In this document: one piece after another, positions 45,724 to 54,288 of the stretch
How positions within the stretch are numbered: the stretch's first letter is position 1
Layout of the letters: each line of letters opens with the position of its first letter
From: JAQUPP01 sp041649955
GTDB lineage: Bacteria; Patescibacteriota; Patescibacteriia; UBA2591; JAQUPP01
Length of the DNA: 64,000 nt
Assembly (NCBI GenBank): GCA_041649955.1
Contig: JBAZMD010000001.1
Coordinates: forward strand, 62,001 to 126,000
Direction of reading: 5' to 3'
Position numbers and translations under genes: made by a program
Notes under the pieces: model-generated
What the model saw: only the letters and a program-made list of their open reading frames with translations
Told to the model about the DNA's origin: nothing
Database searches by the model: none

Positions 45724-46557
45724 TTATTTTTTTAAAAAATAAATTGGGCATTGGTGAACAAAAGGATGATCTGTACCGTATTTAACGGCAGAAATCTTGA
45801 AATATTTTTTCATCATTTTCTCCCCTTCTTTTTCCGGCAGAGTCCACCAAGTTTTGCCCAACGGCCATTGTTGATGAAAAATCTTAATCAATTTGGCTAT
45901 TTGCTTTTTTCTGGCCGCGTTCTTTTCATCTTGCCAAGATTTTTTAAGCGCTGAACTGATGCCGTCCGTACTCGTACTACTGTCTTTTGCTTTCCAAACA
46001 ACAAATAATCCGCCATAAGCAAATTCACTGATACTTTCTTGATTAAATTTTTTCTTAATCACGAGATTAATAAATTCTTGAATTGATTTTTTGGGAAAAA
46101 TAGGAAAAAGATGGCGGGTAATAAAACAACCGCCCGGCTTTAAAACCTCTCTGATTTTAGCCAAAAATTTCGGCTGTAATTTAATCGGAATATTACAAAT
46201 AACAAAATCTCCCAGAACAAAATCATAATAATTTTGAGCCACGGGCATAGTCAGCCAGCCGGCCTTAATCCAAGTTTCCTTGTCTGCATTTTTTTGATAT
46301 TTCACCCATTTGGTCATAGCCATTAGCATATCCAAACTAATATCAACGCAAGTCACTTCTGCTTTTTGGCGATGCACCAAGTCGCGAAATTCGGGCGTTC
46401 CGCCTAAAATCAAAATTTTAGCCGGTTTTTTATGTTGAGCAATGAATTTTTCTATAATCTGGCATTCGCTTTTTGACGGCCGGTTGGGCGGAGTATAAAC
46501 TTGCCATTGATGTGCCATTTTTTGCGCGTGATAATAAGCTACTTTTGGTTCTGCCAT
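45724..46557 (-). CDS. methyltransferase with LGxTPxxRD motif (paralogue 1)
   Basis: 277 aa. Key stretches: AKILILGGTPEFRDLVHRQK, VTCVDISLDMLMAM, YDFVLGDFVICNIPIKLQPK and VLKPGGCFITRHLFPIF, ending PFVHQCPIYFLKK. It is similar throughout to the protein at 33275 and, more distantly, 44864. The NIPIKLQP/NIPVKLHP segment shared with 33275 replaces the usual motif III region and may define the substrate site. The substrate is unknown. Confidence 0.78.
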   Translation of the reverse strand: MAEPKVAYYHAQKMAHQWQVYTPPNRPSKSECQIIEKFIAQHKKPAKILILGGTPEFRDLVHRQKAEVTCVDISLDMLMAMTKWVKYQKNADKETWIKAGWLTMPVAQNYYDFVLGDFVICNIPIKLQPKFLAKIREVLKPGGCFITRHLFPIFPKKSIQEFINLVIKKKFNQESISEFAYGGLFVVWKAKDSSTSTDGISSALKKSWQDEKNAARKKQIAKLIKIFHQQWPLGKTWWTLPEKEGEKMMKKYFKISAVKYGTDHPFVHQCPIYFLKK

Positions 46558-46617
46558 AATTGTCGATTTAGATCCGCCAACTGGCGGAGAAATAAATTTT
46601 CGCTACAATTTATGAGC

Positions 46618-46732
46618 ACCCTGCTTCAAACCTCTAAACAAAATCAGTTCAAAGATAGCGTAAGCCGAAGGCGTTTCCATGAATTAAATTAATTATTTTT
46701 TCACGAACCTTCTTCGGGTTTGGGGCGTGGGT
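46618..46732. repeat. dispersed repeat family R1, copy 3
   Basis: 115 bp; left arm ACCCTGCTTCAAACC, right arm GGTTTGGGGCGTGGGT, centre GTAAGCCGAAGGCGTTTCC. To its left CGCTACAA again matches copy 1, next to a small CCGCC/GGCGG hairpin. It sits within the operon between two methyltransferase genes, so here it is probably transcribed. Confidence 0.85.
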
Positions 46733-46747
46733 CGCCATAAAATAATT

Positions 46748-47584
46748 TTAATTATATTTTTGAAGAATAAAATAAAAATATTTTCTTTTTCCATTTTTAA
46801 ATGAATTGCATAACTCTGAATCTTTAACTCCCGCGAATTGCTTGCCGAGATTTTGCAAAAATTTCGGCAAAAATTGCCTAACAAGTTTCATCCTTCTTTC
46901 ATTATCCAAATTCAATGCCCTAAAAACATTTTCCGTTATATCTTCTTTTTTTATTATTTTCAATTTTGATTTATTAATGGAGTCAAAAAAAGATTGAATT
47001 AATTCCCGGCTTCTGAAATCGGCGAATAAAAAATATCCTTTAGGTTTTAATATTCTTTTCGCTTCCTGTAAAAATTTATTAAAATTAGGGTAAGAATGAG
47101 AAGATTCTATGTTTATCGCCGCGTCAAAACTTTCATCTTCAAAAGGAATTTTTATGGCGTTTCCGTATTCAAATTTTAAATTTTTTTCATAATGATGCTC
47201 TCTGTCAAATTTTATTTCTGCTTTGGAATTATCTATGCCGACGATCAGTTTGGGCTTGAAATATCTGGCAATGAAAGAAGTTCCGCCGCCCTTCCCGCAT
47301 CCTACTTCTAAAACTTTTTTATCTTTTATATTAATAGAACTCACTACCTTATGATACAACTGGGCGCAATATCTGTTTTCTTCATCAATTTTTTCCAATC
47401 TTAATTTTTCCCGGTATTGATATCCGTAATTCAAAAAAATCACCTCTCCTTTTGAATCAATTTTTGAAAGATGATTATACCACTTATTCACCACTAAAGA
47501 CTGGCCCTTAAGATAAATCTTGTTGACTAAATTAAAAAAATTTAATATCTTTATTAATTTTTTAATCCAATCTTTCTTCGTCAT
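46748..47584 (-). CDS. class I SAM-dependent methyltransferase (canonical motif)
   Basis: 278 aa. The N-terminus is a basic helix-rich region. The core has VLEVGCGKGGGTSFIARYFK, IVGIDNSKAEIKF, IKIPFEDESFDAAINIESSH and AKRILKPKGYFLFADFR, as in sterol/phthiotriolone-type C- or O-methyltransferases (Methyltransf_11/25). Unlike its two neighbours it has the normal GxGxG. It starts 7 bp after the last swivel-domain gene, placing it in that operon. Confidence 0.88.
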   Translation of the reverse strand: MTKKDWIKKLIKILNFFNLVNKIYLKGQSLVVNKWYNHLSKIDSKGEVIFLNYGYQYREKLRLEKIDEENRYCAQLYHKVVSSINIKDKKVLEVGCGKGGGTSFIARYFKPKLIVGIDNSKAEIKFDREHHYEKNLKFEYGNAIKIPFEDESFDAAINIESSHSYPNFNKFLQEAKRILKPKGYFLFADFRSRELIQSFFDSINKSKLKIIKKEDITENVFRALNLDNERRMKLVRQFLPKFLQNLGKQFAGVKDSELCNSFKNGKRKYFYFILQKYN

Positions 47585-47591
47585 ATATTTT

Positions 47592-49040
47592 TTATTTTCG
47601 CCCTCTTTTAATTATTATAACCTTCCCGTGTGTTGCGTCAACTTCTATCAAATCACCGTCTTTCAAAACCTTAGTGGCGATTTTGGTGCCGATAATACAC
47701 GGCTTTCCCATTTCACGGGCAATGATAGCCGCATGACAAGTTAATCCGCCATCATTTGTAATTATTGCTTTAGTTTTTGAAATTGCCCCCATAAAATCTG
47801 GAGTTGTCATAAAAGTAACAAGAATTTCTCCTTTTTTCATTTTAGATATTTCGGCCGCATTTCTGATAATTCTAACTCTACCCTTAACATAACCGGCCGA
47901 GGCTGACACACCTTTAATAATCCGTATTAAAGAATCTTTAACAATTTTATTCTTGGGTATAAAAATTTTTATTTTTCCTTTATGTAATCTTATAAAATAA
48001 TTATTGTTTCTTTTTTTAAGCTCGGGGGTGGAAATTAAAAGTTTTCCAATTTTTAAACTGGCAATTAATTCATCTGAAGTCAAATTAGTTAAATCAGTAT
48101 AATCAACAGAAAGTCGCTTGCCAACTTCTGAAAAAAAGAATCTCATTAAGTATTCCGAGTTTTCTATGAAAGAAAGCATTTCTGTTCTATAAAAAGACAG
48201 ATTAGCTAAATCTTTAAATAATTTTTTTGTAATTTTATCAATTGCATATTTTTTATATAATGCCTTCTTGTCAGAAGCTAAATCAATTTTCATTTTGGGA
48301 TAATTTTTTTTCTTTAGAGCAATTTTTATTTCCTCAATGGTGTCTATAATTGTAGGGTATTTATCAGTAGTAAAAAAGACACAACCCATTCTCACATATT
48401 TTTGATGAAATTTATTTATTATTTTTTTTAGTCTTTTGGGGGAATTATCAATTATTTCATTCAATTTTCTATTAAACAATTTTTGGTATTTCGCTCTTCT
48501 GATAAAATTAACGATTTTTTGCAAATCATCCTGCTTTTTTTCGATATAATTTTTTCTAGAGGACTGCATTAATATCCCAAATTCTTCATCTTCTTGTTTT
48601 TTATTAACAACTGATAGCAAATTTTTAGTAAGTGCATCAATGCTAAAATTTCCTGTATACACATAACCTATAAAACGCGCATAATAATCTGTCCAAGCTG
48701 TAAATAATTTTATCAATTTTCTATTTGAATACTTCTCTATTTTATAGGAGCTGACCTTTTTACTGAATTTATATAATTTCCTTCCATATTTTTTGTATTC
48801 AGCAAAAAGTTTTTTTAATTTACCATTTTTAATATTCTTCAATATTTCATGATGCGCAACCTCTATATCTTCTAACCCAAAATAAGCTTGAGCTTTAATC
48901 TGACTATTTATATATTTATAATCTTGGATTATCCTGCTATGCAAGGGTGTTTTAGAAACATAACCCGCTAAGGCGTATTTAGTGGCTATATATCTGGGAA
49001 GCAGAGGTAGGGCCTTTTGTGTTGTAGCTATCCATTTCAT
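47592..49040 (-). CDS. helical domain plus PEP-utiliser phosphohistidine swivel domain (paralogue C)
   Basis: 482 aa. Residues about 1-370 are helical, lysine/tyrosine-rich and without a recognised family, ending in an LSVDYTDLTNLTSDELI block that resembles the segment before the swivel domain in PEP-synthase-like proteins. About 375-480 is the mobile domain: SASAGYVKGRVRIIRN, ILVTFMTTPDFMGAI and the phosphoacceptor His436 in GGLTCHAAIIAREMGKPCI. It has no ATP-grasp and no PEP/pyruvate barrel, so it needs the ATP module encoded 18 bp upstream. Substrate unknown. Confidence 0.82.
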   Translation of the reverse strand: MKWIATTQKALPLLPRYIATKYALAGYVSKTPLHSRIIQDYKYINSQIKAQAYFGLEDIEVAHHEILKNIKNGKLKKLFAEYKKYGRKLYKFSKKVSSYKIEKYSNRKLIKLFTAWTDYYARFIGYVYTGNFSIDALTKNLLSVVNKKQEDEEFGILMQSSRKNYIEKKQDDLQKIVNFIRRAKYQKLFNRKLNEIIDNSPKRLKKIINKFHQKYVRMGCVFFTTDKYPTIIDTIEEIKIALKKKNYPKMKIDLASDKKALYKKYAIDKITKKLFKDLANLSFYRTEMLSFIENSEYLMRFFFSEVGKRLSVDYTDLTNLTSDELIASLKIGKLLISTPELKKRNNNYFIRLHKGKIKIFIPKNKIVKDSLIRIIKGVSASAGYVKGRVRIIRNAAEISKMKKGEILVTFMTTPDFMGAISKTKAIITNDGGLTCHAAIIAREMGKPCIIGTKIATKVLKDGDLIEVDATHGKVIIIKRGRK

Positions 49041-49058
49041 AATTTAATTTTAAATTAT

Positions 49059-50003
49059 TTACAAAGTCGTAATCGGCCTACTTTGTACGATATAGAACTT
49101 TTTATTTTCCAAAGCCCACTCAATATCGCAGGGAAATTTATAATGTTTTTCAATTTGAGCGCACAATTTAGCCAATTCAATAATTTGTTTGTTGTTGAAT
49201 TTTTGTTTAGCACGCAATTTATTCGGCACTTTTACCCATTCGCTGCCAATGCCTGATTTTTTCTGAACAATCATTTTTTCTTGCTCTGAAATATTAATAT
49301 CAATAATTTTCCATGTTTTTTTATTAATCACATAACTGTCAGGCGTAATATGTCCGCCGACAATCGCCTCTCCCAAACCCCAACCGGCTTCAATAATCAG
49401 CTGGTTTTTATCTTTTGTAACAGGATGAGTGGTAAAACAAATGCCTGAAATTTCCGATTGAATCATTTTCTGAATTACCACGGCCACGGAAACTTTTGAT
49501 TTTCTCATTCCTTGTTCCCGGCGATAAACAATTGCTCTTTGAGTAAAAAGCGAAGACCAGCAATCTTTAACTCGACCTAATAAATTCTGCCGAGTTGTAT
49601 TGAGATAACTTTCCAGTTCTCCGGCCCATGAAGCGACTGACGAATCTTCGGCTGTCGCGCTGCTCCGAACCGCCACATGTTTTGCTTTTAATTTATCAAA
49701 ATCAATTAAAATTTCTTGCTGTAAATCTTTAGGCATTTTTGCGTCATGAATTAAATCGCGAATTAATTTTGATGCCTGATCAACCGAATTAACATCTTTA
49801 TAATTCACTTTATTTAAAGCCGATTCAATTTCAACATCTATATCAGTTTCTGTTAAAAATCTTTCAAAGGCATCAGCCAAAACCACAAATCCCGGCGGCA
49901 CTTGAATTCCCGCTTGTGTCATTTCTCCCAACGACGCCCCCTTGCCTCCGGCAATTCCAACATCTTTTTTTGATAATTGTTTAAAATTTTTAGTAAATTT
50001 CAT
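49059..50003 (-). CDS. stand-alone PEP-synthase-type ATP-grasp (PPDK_N) protein
   Basis: 314 aa, exactly one ATP-binding module: KDVGIAGGKGASLGEM at the N-terminus, HVAVRSSATAEDSSVASWAG, the linker to TQRAIVYRREQGM, VVIQKMIQSEISGICFTTHP, IEAGWGLGEAIVGG, and the standard domain end CDIEWALENKKFYIVQSRPI. In PEP synthase, PPDK and rifampin phosphotransferase this module transfers the beta-phosphate of ATP to a swivelling His. Here that His is on separate proteins. It sits between two of them in the operon. Confidence 0.93.
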   Translation of the reverse strand: MKFTKNFKQLSKKDVGIAGGKGASLGEMTQAGIQVPPGFVVLADAFERFLTETDIDVEIESALNKVNYKDVNSVDQASKLIRDLIHDAKMPKDLQQEILIDFDKLKAKHVAVRSSATAEDSSVASWAGELESYLNTTRQNLLGRVKDCWSSLFTQRAIVYRREQGMRKSKVSVAVVIQKMIQSEISGICFTTHPVTKDKNQLIIEAGWGLGEAIVGGHITPDSYVINKKTWKIIDINISEQEKMIVQKKSGIGSEWVKVPNKLRAKQKFNNKQIIELAKLCAQIEKHYKFPCDIEWALENKKFYIVQSRPITTL

Positions 50004-50023
50004 ATATTTTTATTTTAATTTAT

Positions 50024-51475
50024 TTATTTATTTTTTAAAATTTTGACTAATCCATGATTTGCATTAACTTCCACCAAATCACCGTCTTTCAAAACCTTAG
50101 TGGCAATTTTGGTGCCAACCAAGCACGGAATCCCTAATTCCCTTGAAACAATAGCCGCGTGGCAAGTTAATCCTCCTTCGTCGGTAATAACCGCCCCTGC
50201 TTTTTTTATTGCCACAATAAATTCAGGCGAAGTCATTGGGGCAACCAAAATTTCACCTTGCTTCATTTTATTTAGATTACGGGGTGTTAATAATATTCTG
50301 ACTCTTCCCTGAATTTTACCGCAACCGGCGCTGACAACCATACCATTTATTATCCCAGATTCTCTATTGACTTCCTTTTTCAAGAAAGGCCTGATTAAAT
50401 TTATCTGTTTTTTCCCGCTCTTGAGAGTCAAAACATTTTTATAATAATGAATTAAGGCAAATTTTTTTCTATTTGCTATTTCTTTAGAAGATACTTTTGC
50501 GCCATTTTTTAATAATTTGATAATTTCATTCGGCCAATAAAACATTAAATCGGAAAAATTAATTTTTTTTCTTCTGGAAATCTCTTTCAAGAATAAATCA
50601 ACATAATGATTGGCGATAAAAATTTCTTTTTTCCTCGTATCCTGCCACCAGATTGAAGCCGAAAGCCTTTTAACTGTCTTAATGGTTTTTGCGTTAAGTT
50701 TATATTTTCTGAATAATTGATTTTTTTGAAAAATTATTTTTCTCGGCAAATTTTTGATTTCCTTTATTTTTTGATTAACTTGCCTGATGCCTGATAATAT
50801 TTTTTTAAAATACTCCGCTTTCAATTGTTTTTGTTCAAAATAACTGTTTCTAATCCAAAAATATCGTCGGATATGTTTTTCAATCAATTGATCAAATTTT
50901 TTTGTTCCCTGATATTTTTTTATTTCCAATAAATCCAATTCTTCTTTTTGATAAAAAGAAAGATTTTCCGGAGCGGCTAATTTTTCAAGGGCTGAAATAA
51001 ATTCTTTTTGGTTGTCAATTTGCTTGGATAATTCTTCTTTTAAAATTTCTTCACCGCCCAAATTGGCAAGTTCCGGAACTAATCCCACTCCCCAAAAATT
51101 TATATACAAATTGTGCCATTTATTGTAAGTATCGGCGAAGGCCTTATCAGTCAATAAACCGAGAGATTTTTCTGAAATTTTCGTCTGGAAATTTTTTAAT
51201 TTATTCAAGGCTTTTTTATAATCAGCTTGAACTTTTTTAAAATTTAAATCATTCAAAATCCATGTATTAAAATGTTTTCTTCCGGCTGTCCTGACATTTT
51301 TTTCATCGGAAATAAAAGTCATTTTATCTTTTGTAAAATAAAACAAAATCTCGGGCCAGTGATATTTGTAATAACGGGGCAAGTTCGTGGCAATCCCTAT
51401 CATAAAATAGGATATATAAATCATTCTCCCGTCAATCGGTCCCCAAATCCAAAGTTTTTTTTGTGAATTAATCAT
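50024..51475 (-). CDS. helical domain plus phosphohistidine swivel domain (paralogue B)
   Basis: 483 aa. Residues about 1-370 are helical, with a W-rich start (KKLWIWGPIDGRMIYIS) and INFSDLMFYWPNEIIKLLKN before the swivel domain. The domain (about 378-480) has VVSAGCGKIQGRVRILL, ILVAPMTSPEFIVAI and His439 in GGLTCHAAIVSRELGIPCLV, with a closing DLVEVNANHGLVKIL. The helical half is alignable in outline with paralogue C (FQTKIS/FSKKVS and a following W). It overlaps paralogue A by 8 bp. Confidence 0.82.
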   Translation of the reverse strand: MINSQKKLWIWGPIDGRMIYISYFMIGIATNLPRYYKYHWPEILFYFTKDKMTFISDEKNVRTAGRKHFNTWILNDLNFKKVQADYKKALNKLKNFQTKISEKSLGLLTDKAFADTYNKWHNLYINFWGVGLVPELANLGGEEILKEELSKQIDNQKEFISALEKLAAPENLSFYQKEELDLLEIKKYQGTKKFDQLIEKHIRRYFWIRNSYFEQKQLKAEYFKKILSGIRQVNQKIKEIKNLPRKIIFQKNQLFRKYKLNAKTIKTVKRLSASIWWQDTRKKEIFIANHYVDLFLKEISRRKKINFSDLMFYWPNEIIKLLKNGAKVSSKEIANRKKFALIHYYKNVLTLKSGKKQINLIRPFLKKEVNRESGIINGMVVSAGCGKIQGRVRILLTPRNLNKMKQGEILVAPMTSPEFIVAIKKAGAVITDEGGLTCHAAIVSRELGIPCLVGTKIATKVLKDGDLVEVNANHGLVKILKNK

Positions 51476-52946
51476 TGTTTAAATGTTTTAAAATTTTAAC
51501 AATTCCCCTGTTCGCATCCACCTCCACCAAATCCCCGTTACGTAATGTCCCTGTTAAACCGTGAATTCCTACTATACAAGGTGTTTTCAACTCTCGCGAA
51601 ACAATGGCCGCATGAGAAGTGATACCACCCCTTTCGGTTAAAATCGCTTTTGCTTGCTTCATAAGAAAGATATAATCCGGCGTAGTGTGGGAGGCAACCA
51701 ATATAGCTCCCTTTTTAAATTTAGAAAAATCTCTTTCTGATTTTATAATTAAAACTTGGCCGATAACGTTTCCAGGATAAACGGCTGCCCCGCAAAGAAC
51801 CTTTTTCTTTTCTTGGCGCAATAAAATTGATCTTATTTTCAGAGCTGACTCACCTTCTAATAATGAGTAATCTTTATCAATCCCCAAAAAGATAATGGTG
51901 GATTTTTGTCTTTTTTTAATAAGATTTAAAAAATTATTTTTATTTTTTAAATTTATCTGCAACTGCTCTTCCCAAGTTAACCATCTGAATTTTTCGTAAT
52001 CCAGCGCATAATTTTTTGCCACTCTTTTAAGCCAAGTCTTAATGGGTATTGTTGTTTGTAAATTAAAAGCTTTTCTTTGGTCTCTTAATTTATACAGAAT
52101 ATCAAGAAAATTAATCAATTTTTTAATATTTTCAGGTTTTGTTTTTAAAATTTTTCTCTTCTTTTTTCTTTGTTTTTCCGAACATTTTATTTTTTCCCAC
52201 TCATTTTTAAAATTCTGTGCCAAATCTATACCATGTTCTATAAATAAAATTTCTTTTGGCAAAGCGTGCGACTTAAAATTTAAAAATACCCAACCCCATT
52301 TTTGAGCGTGAAAAATAATTTTTTTACTTAAAATCTCATATTTTGCCAAATCTCGTACTCCGCTTTTTAGCTTTTTAAATTCTTCAGACGGCAAACTTTT
52401 AATCAATTCTAATAAATTTTTATGTTCTTCCATTACAAAAGAGTCCTGTAAGGGCGTCATCAGCAACATTAATTCTTTCTCGTCTTTAATGGTTTCTTTG
52501 ATTTTTATTTCCAAATATTTTTCAACAGCTTCACAGGTATTCATTAATAAAGCCATCCACTTCTGAATAACTTCTACAAAATTCGTATATATTTTTTTGT
52601 CTATCTTTGCTGATTTTTCTAATCTATCAAGAGCTTGCCAATTTTTTTTCGTCAGATTAATAAATTCTTTTTCTAATTGAATTGGATTATTCTTATATTT
52701 CAAATAAAATACCTGGCCCAATTTTAATAATGATTTTTTATCCAAACAATAATAAAAAGAATCTTTGTCATAAATTTGAATTAATTTAGCGCAGATTCCA
52801 AACATTTTTTTCTGAAGAGTACAGCTTCTCTTAAAACCCAAGTCCGTCCACCAAAAAAAATCAGCGTCATATTTGCCGATTTCAAGATCGTCTTTTATCT
52901 TTTTTATTTTATTGATAAAGCTAGACACAAGTTTCTTTTCGGACAT
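51468..52946 (-). CDS. helical domain plus phosphohistidine swivel domain (paralogue A)
   Basis: 492 aa. The N-terminal helical part (about 1-385) is more divergent than in B and C; it keeps the closing YEKFRWLTWEEQLQI block. The swivel domain has AAVYPGNVIGQVLIIKS, ILVASHTTPDYIFLM and His445 in GGITSHAAIVSRELKTPC, Ser replacing the Cys before the His. First of the four phosphotransfer genes, 4 bp after the GerMN-domain gene. Confidence 0.82.
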   Translation of the reverse strand: MSEKKLVSSFINKIKKIKDDLEIGKYDADFFWWTDLGFKRSCTLQKKMFGICAKLIQIYDKDSFYYCLDKKSLLKLGQVFYLKYKNNPIQLEKEFINLTKKNWQALDRLEKSAKIDKKIYTNFVEVIQKWMALLMNTCEAVEKYLEIKIKETIKDEKELMLLMTPLQDSFVMEEHKNLLELIKSLPSEEFKKLKSGVRDLAKYEILSKKIIFHAQKWGWVFLNFKSHALPKEILFIEHGIDLAQNFKNEWEKIKCSEKQRKKKRKILKTKPENIKKLINFLDILYKLRDQRKAFNLQTTIPIKTWLKRVAKNYALDYEKFRWLTWEEQLQINLKNKNNFLNLIKKRQKSTIIFLGIDKDYSLLEGESALKIRSILLRQEKKKVLCGAAVYPGNVIGQVLIIKSERDFSKFKKGAILVASHTTPDYIFLMKQAKAILTERGGITSHAAIVSRELKTPCIVGIHGLTGTLRNGDLVEVDANRGIVKILKHLNND

Positions 52947-52950
52947 ATTT

Positions 52951-53865
52951 TTATGGTTGTAAAATATCTTCTGTTCGGCCGTTAATGGAAATAGTCACAT
53001 TTTGAACGGTCGGAAATTGTTTTAATGTTTCAATAATTTGGGCTCTGATGGCTGATACTTTACAAGAACCGCCGACTTGAAATTCCAATTGCTTGTCAAA
53101 ATCAACTTTTGCCGTTCCATTGTTAATGGTCAATTTTTGAATTTTTACGCCCGAATTGATACTGGAAAAAAATCCTTGCGCTTTTTCCGCTTCAGTCGCT
53201 CCTTTTAATAATTCTTCCAAAGCAGCCCGGCCGATTGCTTCTGTTTTAATTATTTTTCTTTCAACCGGAAAAACTTTATTGCAGGAAATTTCCGGATCTA
53301 ATTTATTATTATTGAAATAAACTTTTATTGTCGTCATTTCAGTTGGATTGATAACAACCGGCACTCGCAATTCATCGGCATTTTGCGGCAAACCCGAAGG
53401 ATTATCTTTTTCTAAAATTAAAATACCTTTAGTTTCGATTGGTGCGTTAAATTGCAAGGTGGCCGTGAAAGGCACAAAATTTTCCGTCATCCAATCGCTT
53501 TTGGCCTGAGCAATTCCTTTGGCAATTTCTGCACCCGAAGAATCCAAAAGTTTAATTGGAAAACTTGCTTCAAAAAACCAATTTCCTCTCGCCTCGCCTT
53601 CAATTTCCAAAGGACTGGAAATAATTTCATCCGGCTGAGGTTTTGTCACTTTTATATCAGCGGTTTTATTTTCTGTCTGTTGATTATTTTTTACAGCACT
53701 ATTGCACGATTGAGTCGGCATTGACGCGCTGGGATTTCCATGTTTTATCCATTGGCCGTTTGAACAAATCCAATTATCTTCCGGTCCGCCGATTAAAAAT
53801 CTTAGAACTAAAACAATAATTACTAAAATCAACGGGCTTAATATTATTAATCTTTTTTTTATCAT
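52951..53865 (-). CDS. membrane-anchored Gmad2 plus GerMN domain protein
   Basis: 304 aa. N-terminal membrane anchor (about 5-25). A short Cys-containing segment (WICSNGQWIKHG) is followed by a Gmad2 Ig-like domain (about 75-170: IKVTKPQPDEIISSPLEIEG) and a GerMN domain (about 180-300: TIKVYFNNNKLDP, RAALEELLKGATEAEKAQGF, VTISINGRTEDIL). Such proteins face outward from the membrane and bind wall or small ligands. Near-tandem AAGTAGATAAG repeats lie just before the start codon. Confidence 0.88.
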   Translation of the reverse strand: MIKKRLIILSPLILVIIVLVLRFLIGGPEDNWICSNGQWIKHGNPSASMPTQSCNSAVKNNQQTENKTADIKVTKPQPDEIISSPLEIEGEARGNWFFEASFPIKLLDSSGAEIAKGIAQAKSDWMTENFVPFTATLQFNAPIETKGILILEKDNPSGLPQNADELRVPVVINPTEMTTIKVYFNNNKLDPEISCNKVFPVERKIIKTEAIGRAALEELLKGATEAEKAQGFFSSINSGVKIQKLTINNGTAKVDFDKQLEFQVGGSCKVSAIRAQIIETLKQFPTVQNVTISINGRTEDILQP

Positions 53866-53891
53866 ACTTATCAGCTTATCTACTTATTAAC

Positions 53892-54164
53892 TTATCTACT
53901 TACCCAAAAAATGTCAGCTTCTTTTTCCATTTTATCCAATCTGGTGTAATAATCCGGAAATTCGTTTAAGTGCGCCAAAGCAATTTTACCGGTGGTTGTC
54001 AAATCATCATTGGTCACATTGGTGTGATCGTCACGTAAGCCGTGTTCTAGTTCCACATCCATTCCCATTCTAAATTGCTCAACATCAAATTTAGTCCAAT
54101 CAATACCCAATGACTCGCCTATTTGCTTGGCTTCTTCAATTGTAAAACTTTTTCTTAATTCCAT
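53892..54164 (-). CDS. DUF5661 family protein
   Basis: 90 aa, recognised from FTIEEAKQIGESLGIDWTKF, VEQFRMGMDVELEHGLRDDH, TNVTNDDLTTTGKIALAHL and FPDYYTRLDKME. Function unknown; the pattern of conserved His/Asp/Glu (ELEHG, AHLNEFPDYY) could bind a metal. First gene of the operon running to 44864; its promoter predicts a transcript starting at the ATG, and no Shine-Dalgarno sequence is present. Confidence 0.85.
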   Translation of the reverse strand: MELRKSFTIEEAKQIGESLGIDWTKFDVEQFRMGMDVELEHGLRDDHTNVTNDDLTTTGKIALAHLNEFPDYYTRLDKMEKEADIFWVSR

Positions 54165-54170
54165 GTTTTT

Positions 54171-54199
54171 ATCTTACACTAAAAATCAACGACAGTCAA
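54171..54199 (-). promoter_or_regulatory. promoter of the DUF5661-to-methyltransferase operon (leaderless)
   Basis: TTGACT, 17 bp, TAAGAT, with exactly six bases before the ATG. Confidence 0.75.
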
Positions 54200-54212
54200 T
54201 TTTTTAAAAATA

Positions 54213-54264
54213 CAAAGAGCGAGTCATCCCCAAAGGGGGCCCCTTGGGCTTGACTCGCTCTTTG
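54213..54264 (-). terminator. terminator of the RRM-protein gene
   Basis: GCAAAGAGCGAGTCA and TGACTCGCTCTTTG form a very long stem with an inner CCCAAGGGG/CCCCTTTGGG pairing, then TATTTTT. Confidence 0.9.
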
Positions 54265-54288
54265 CTAAACGAATTTACGTTCTGTGGA

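Noticed and set aside
49059..52946. Reading the four genes as a broken or frameshifted PEP synthase
   Set aside because: Each gene has its own start, tight spacing or overlap and an intact domain; the swivel domain is present three times and the TIM barrel is absent, so decay of one gene cannot produce this.
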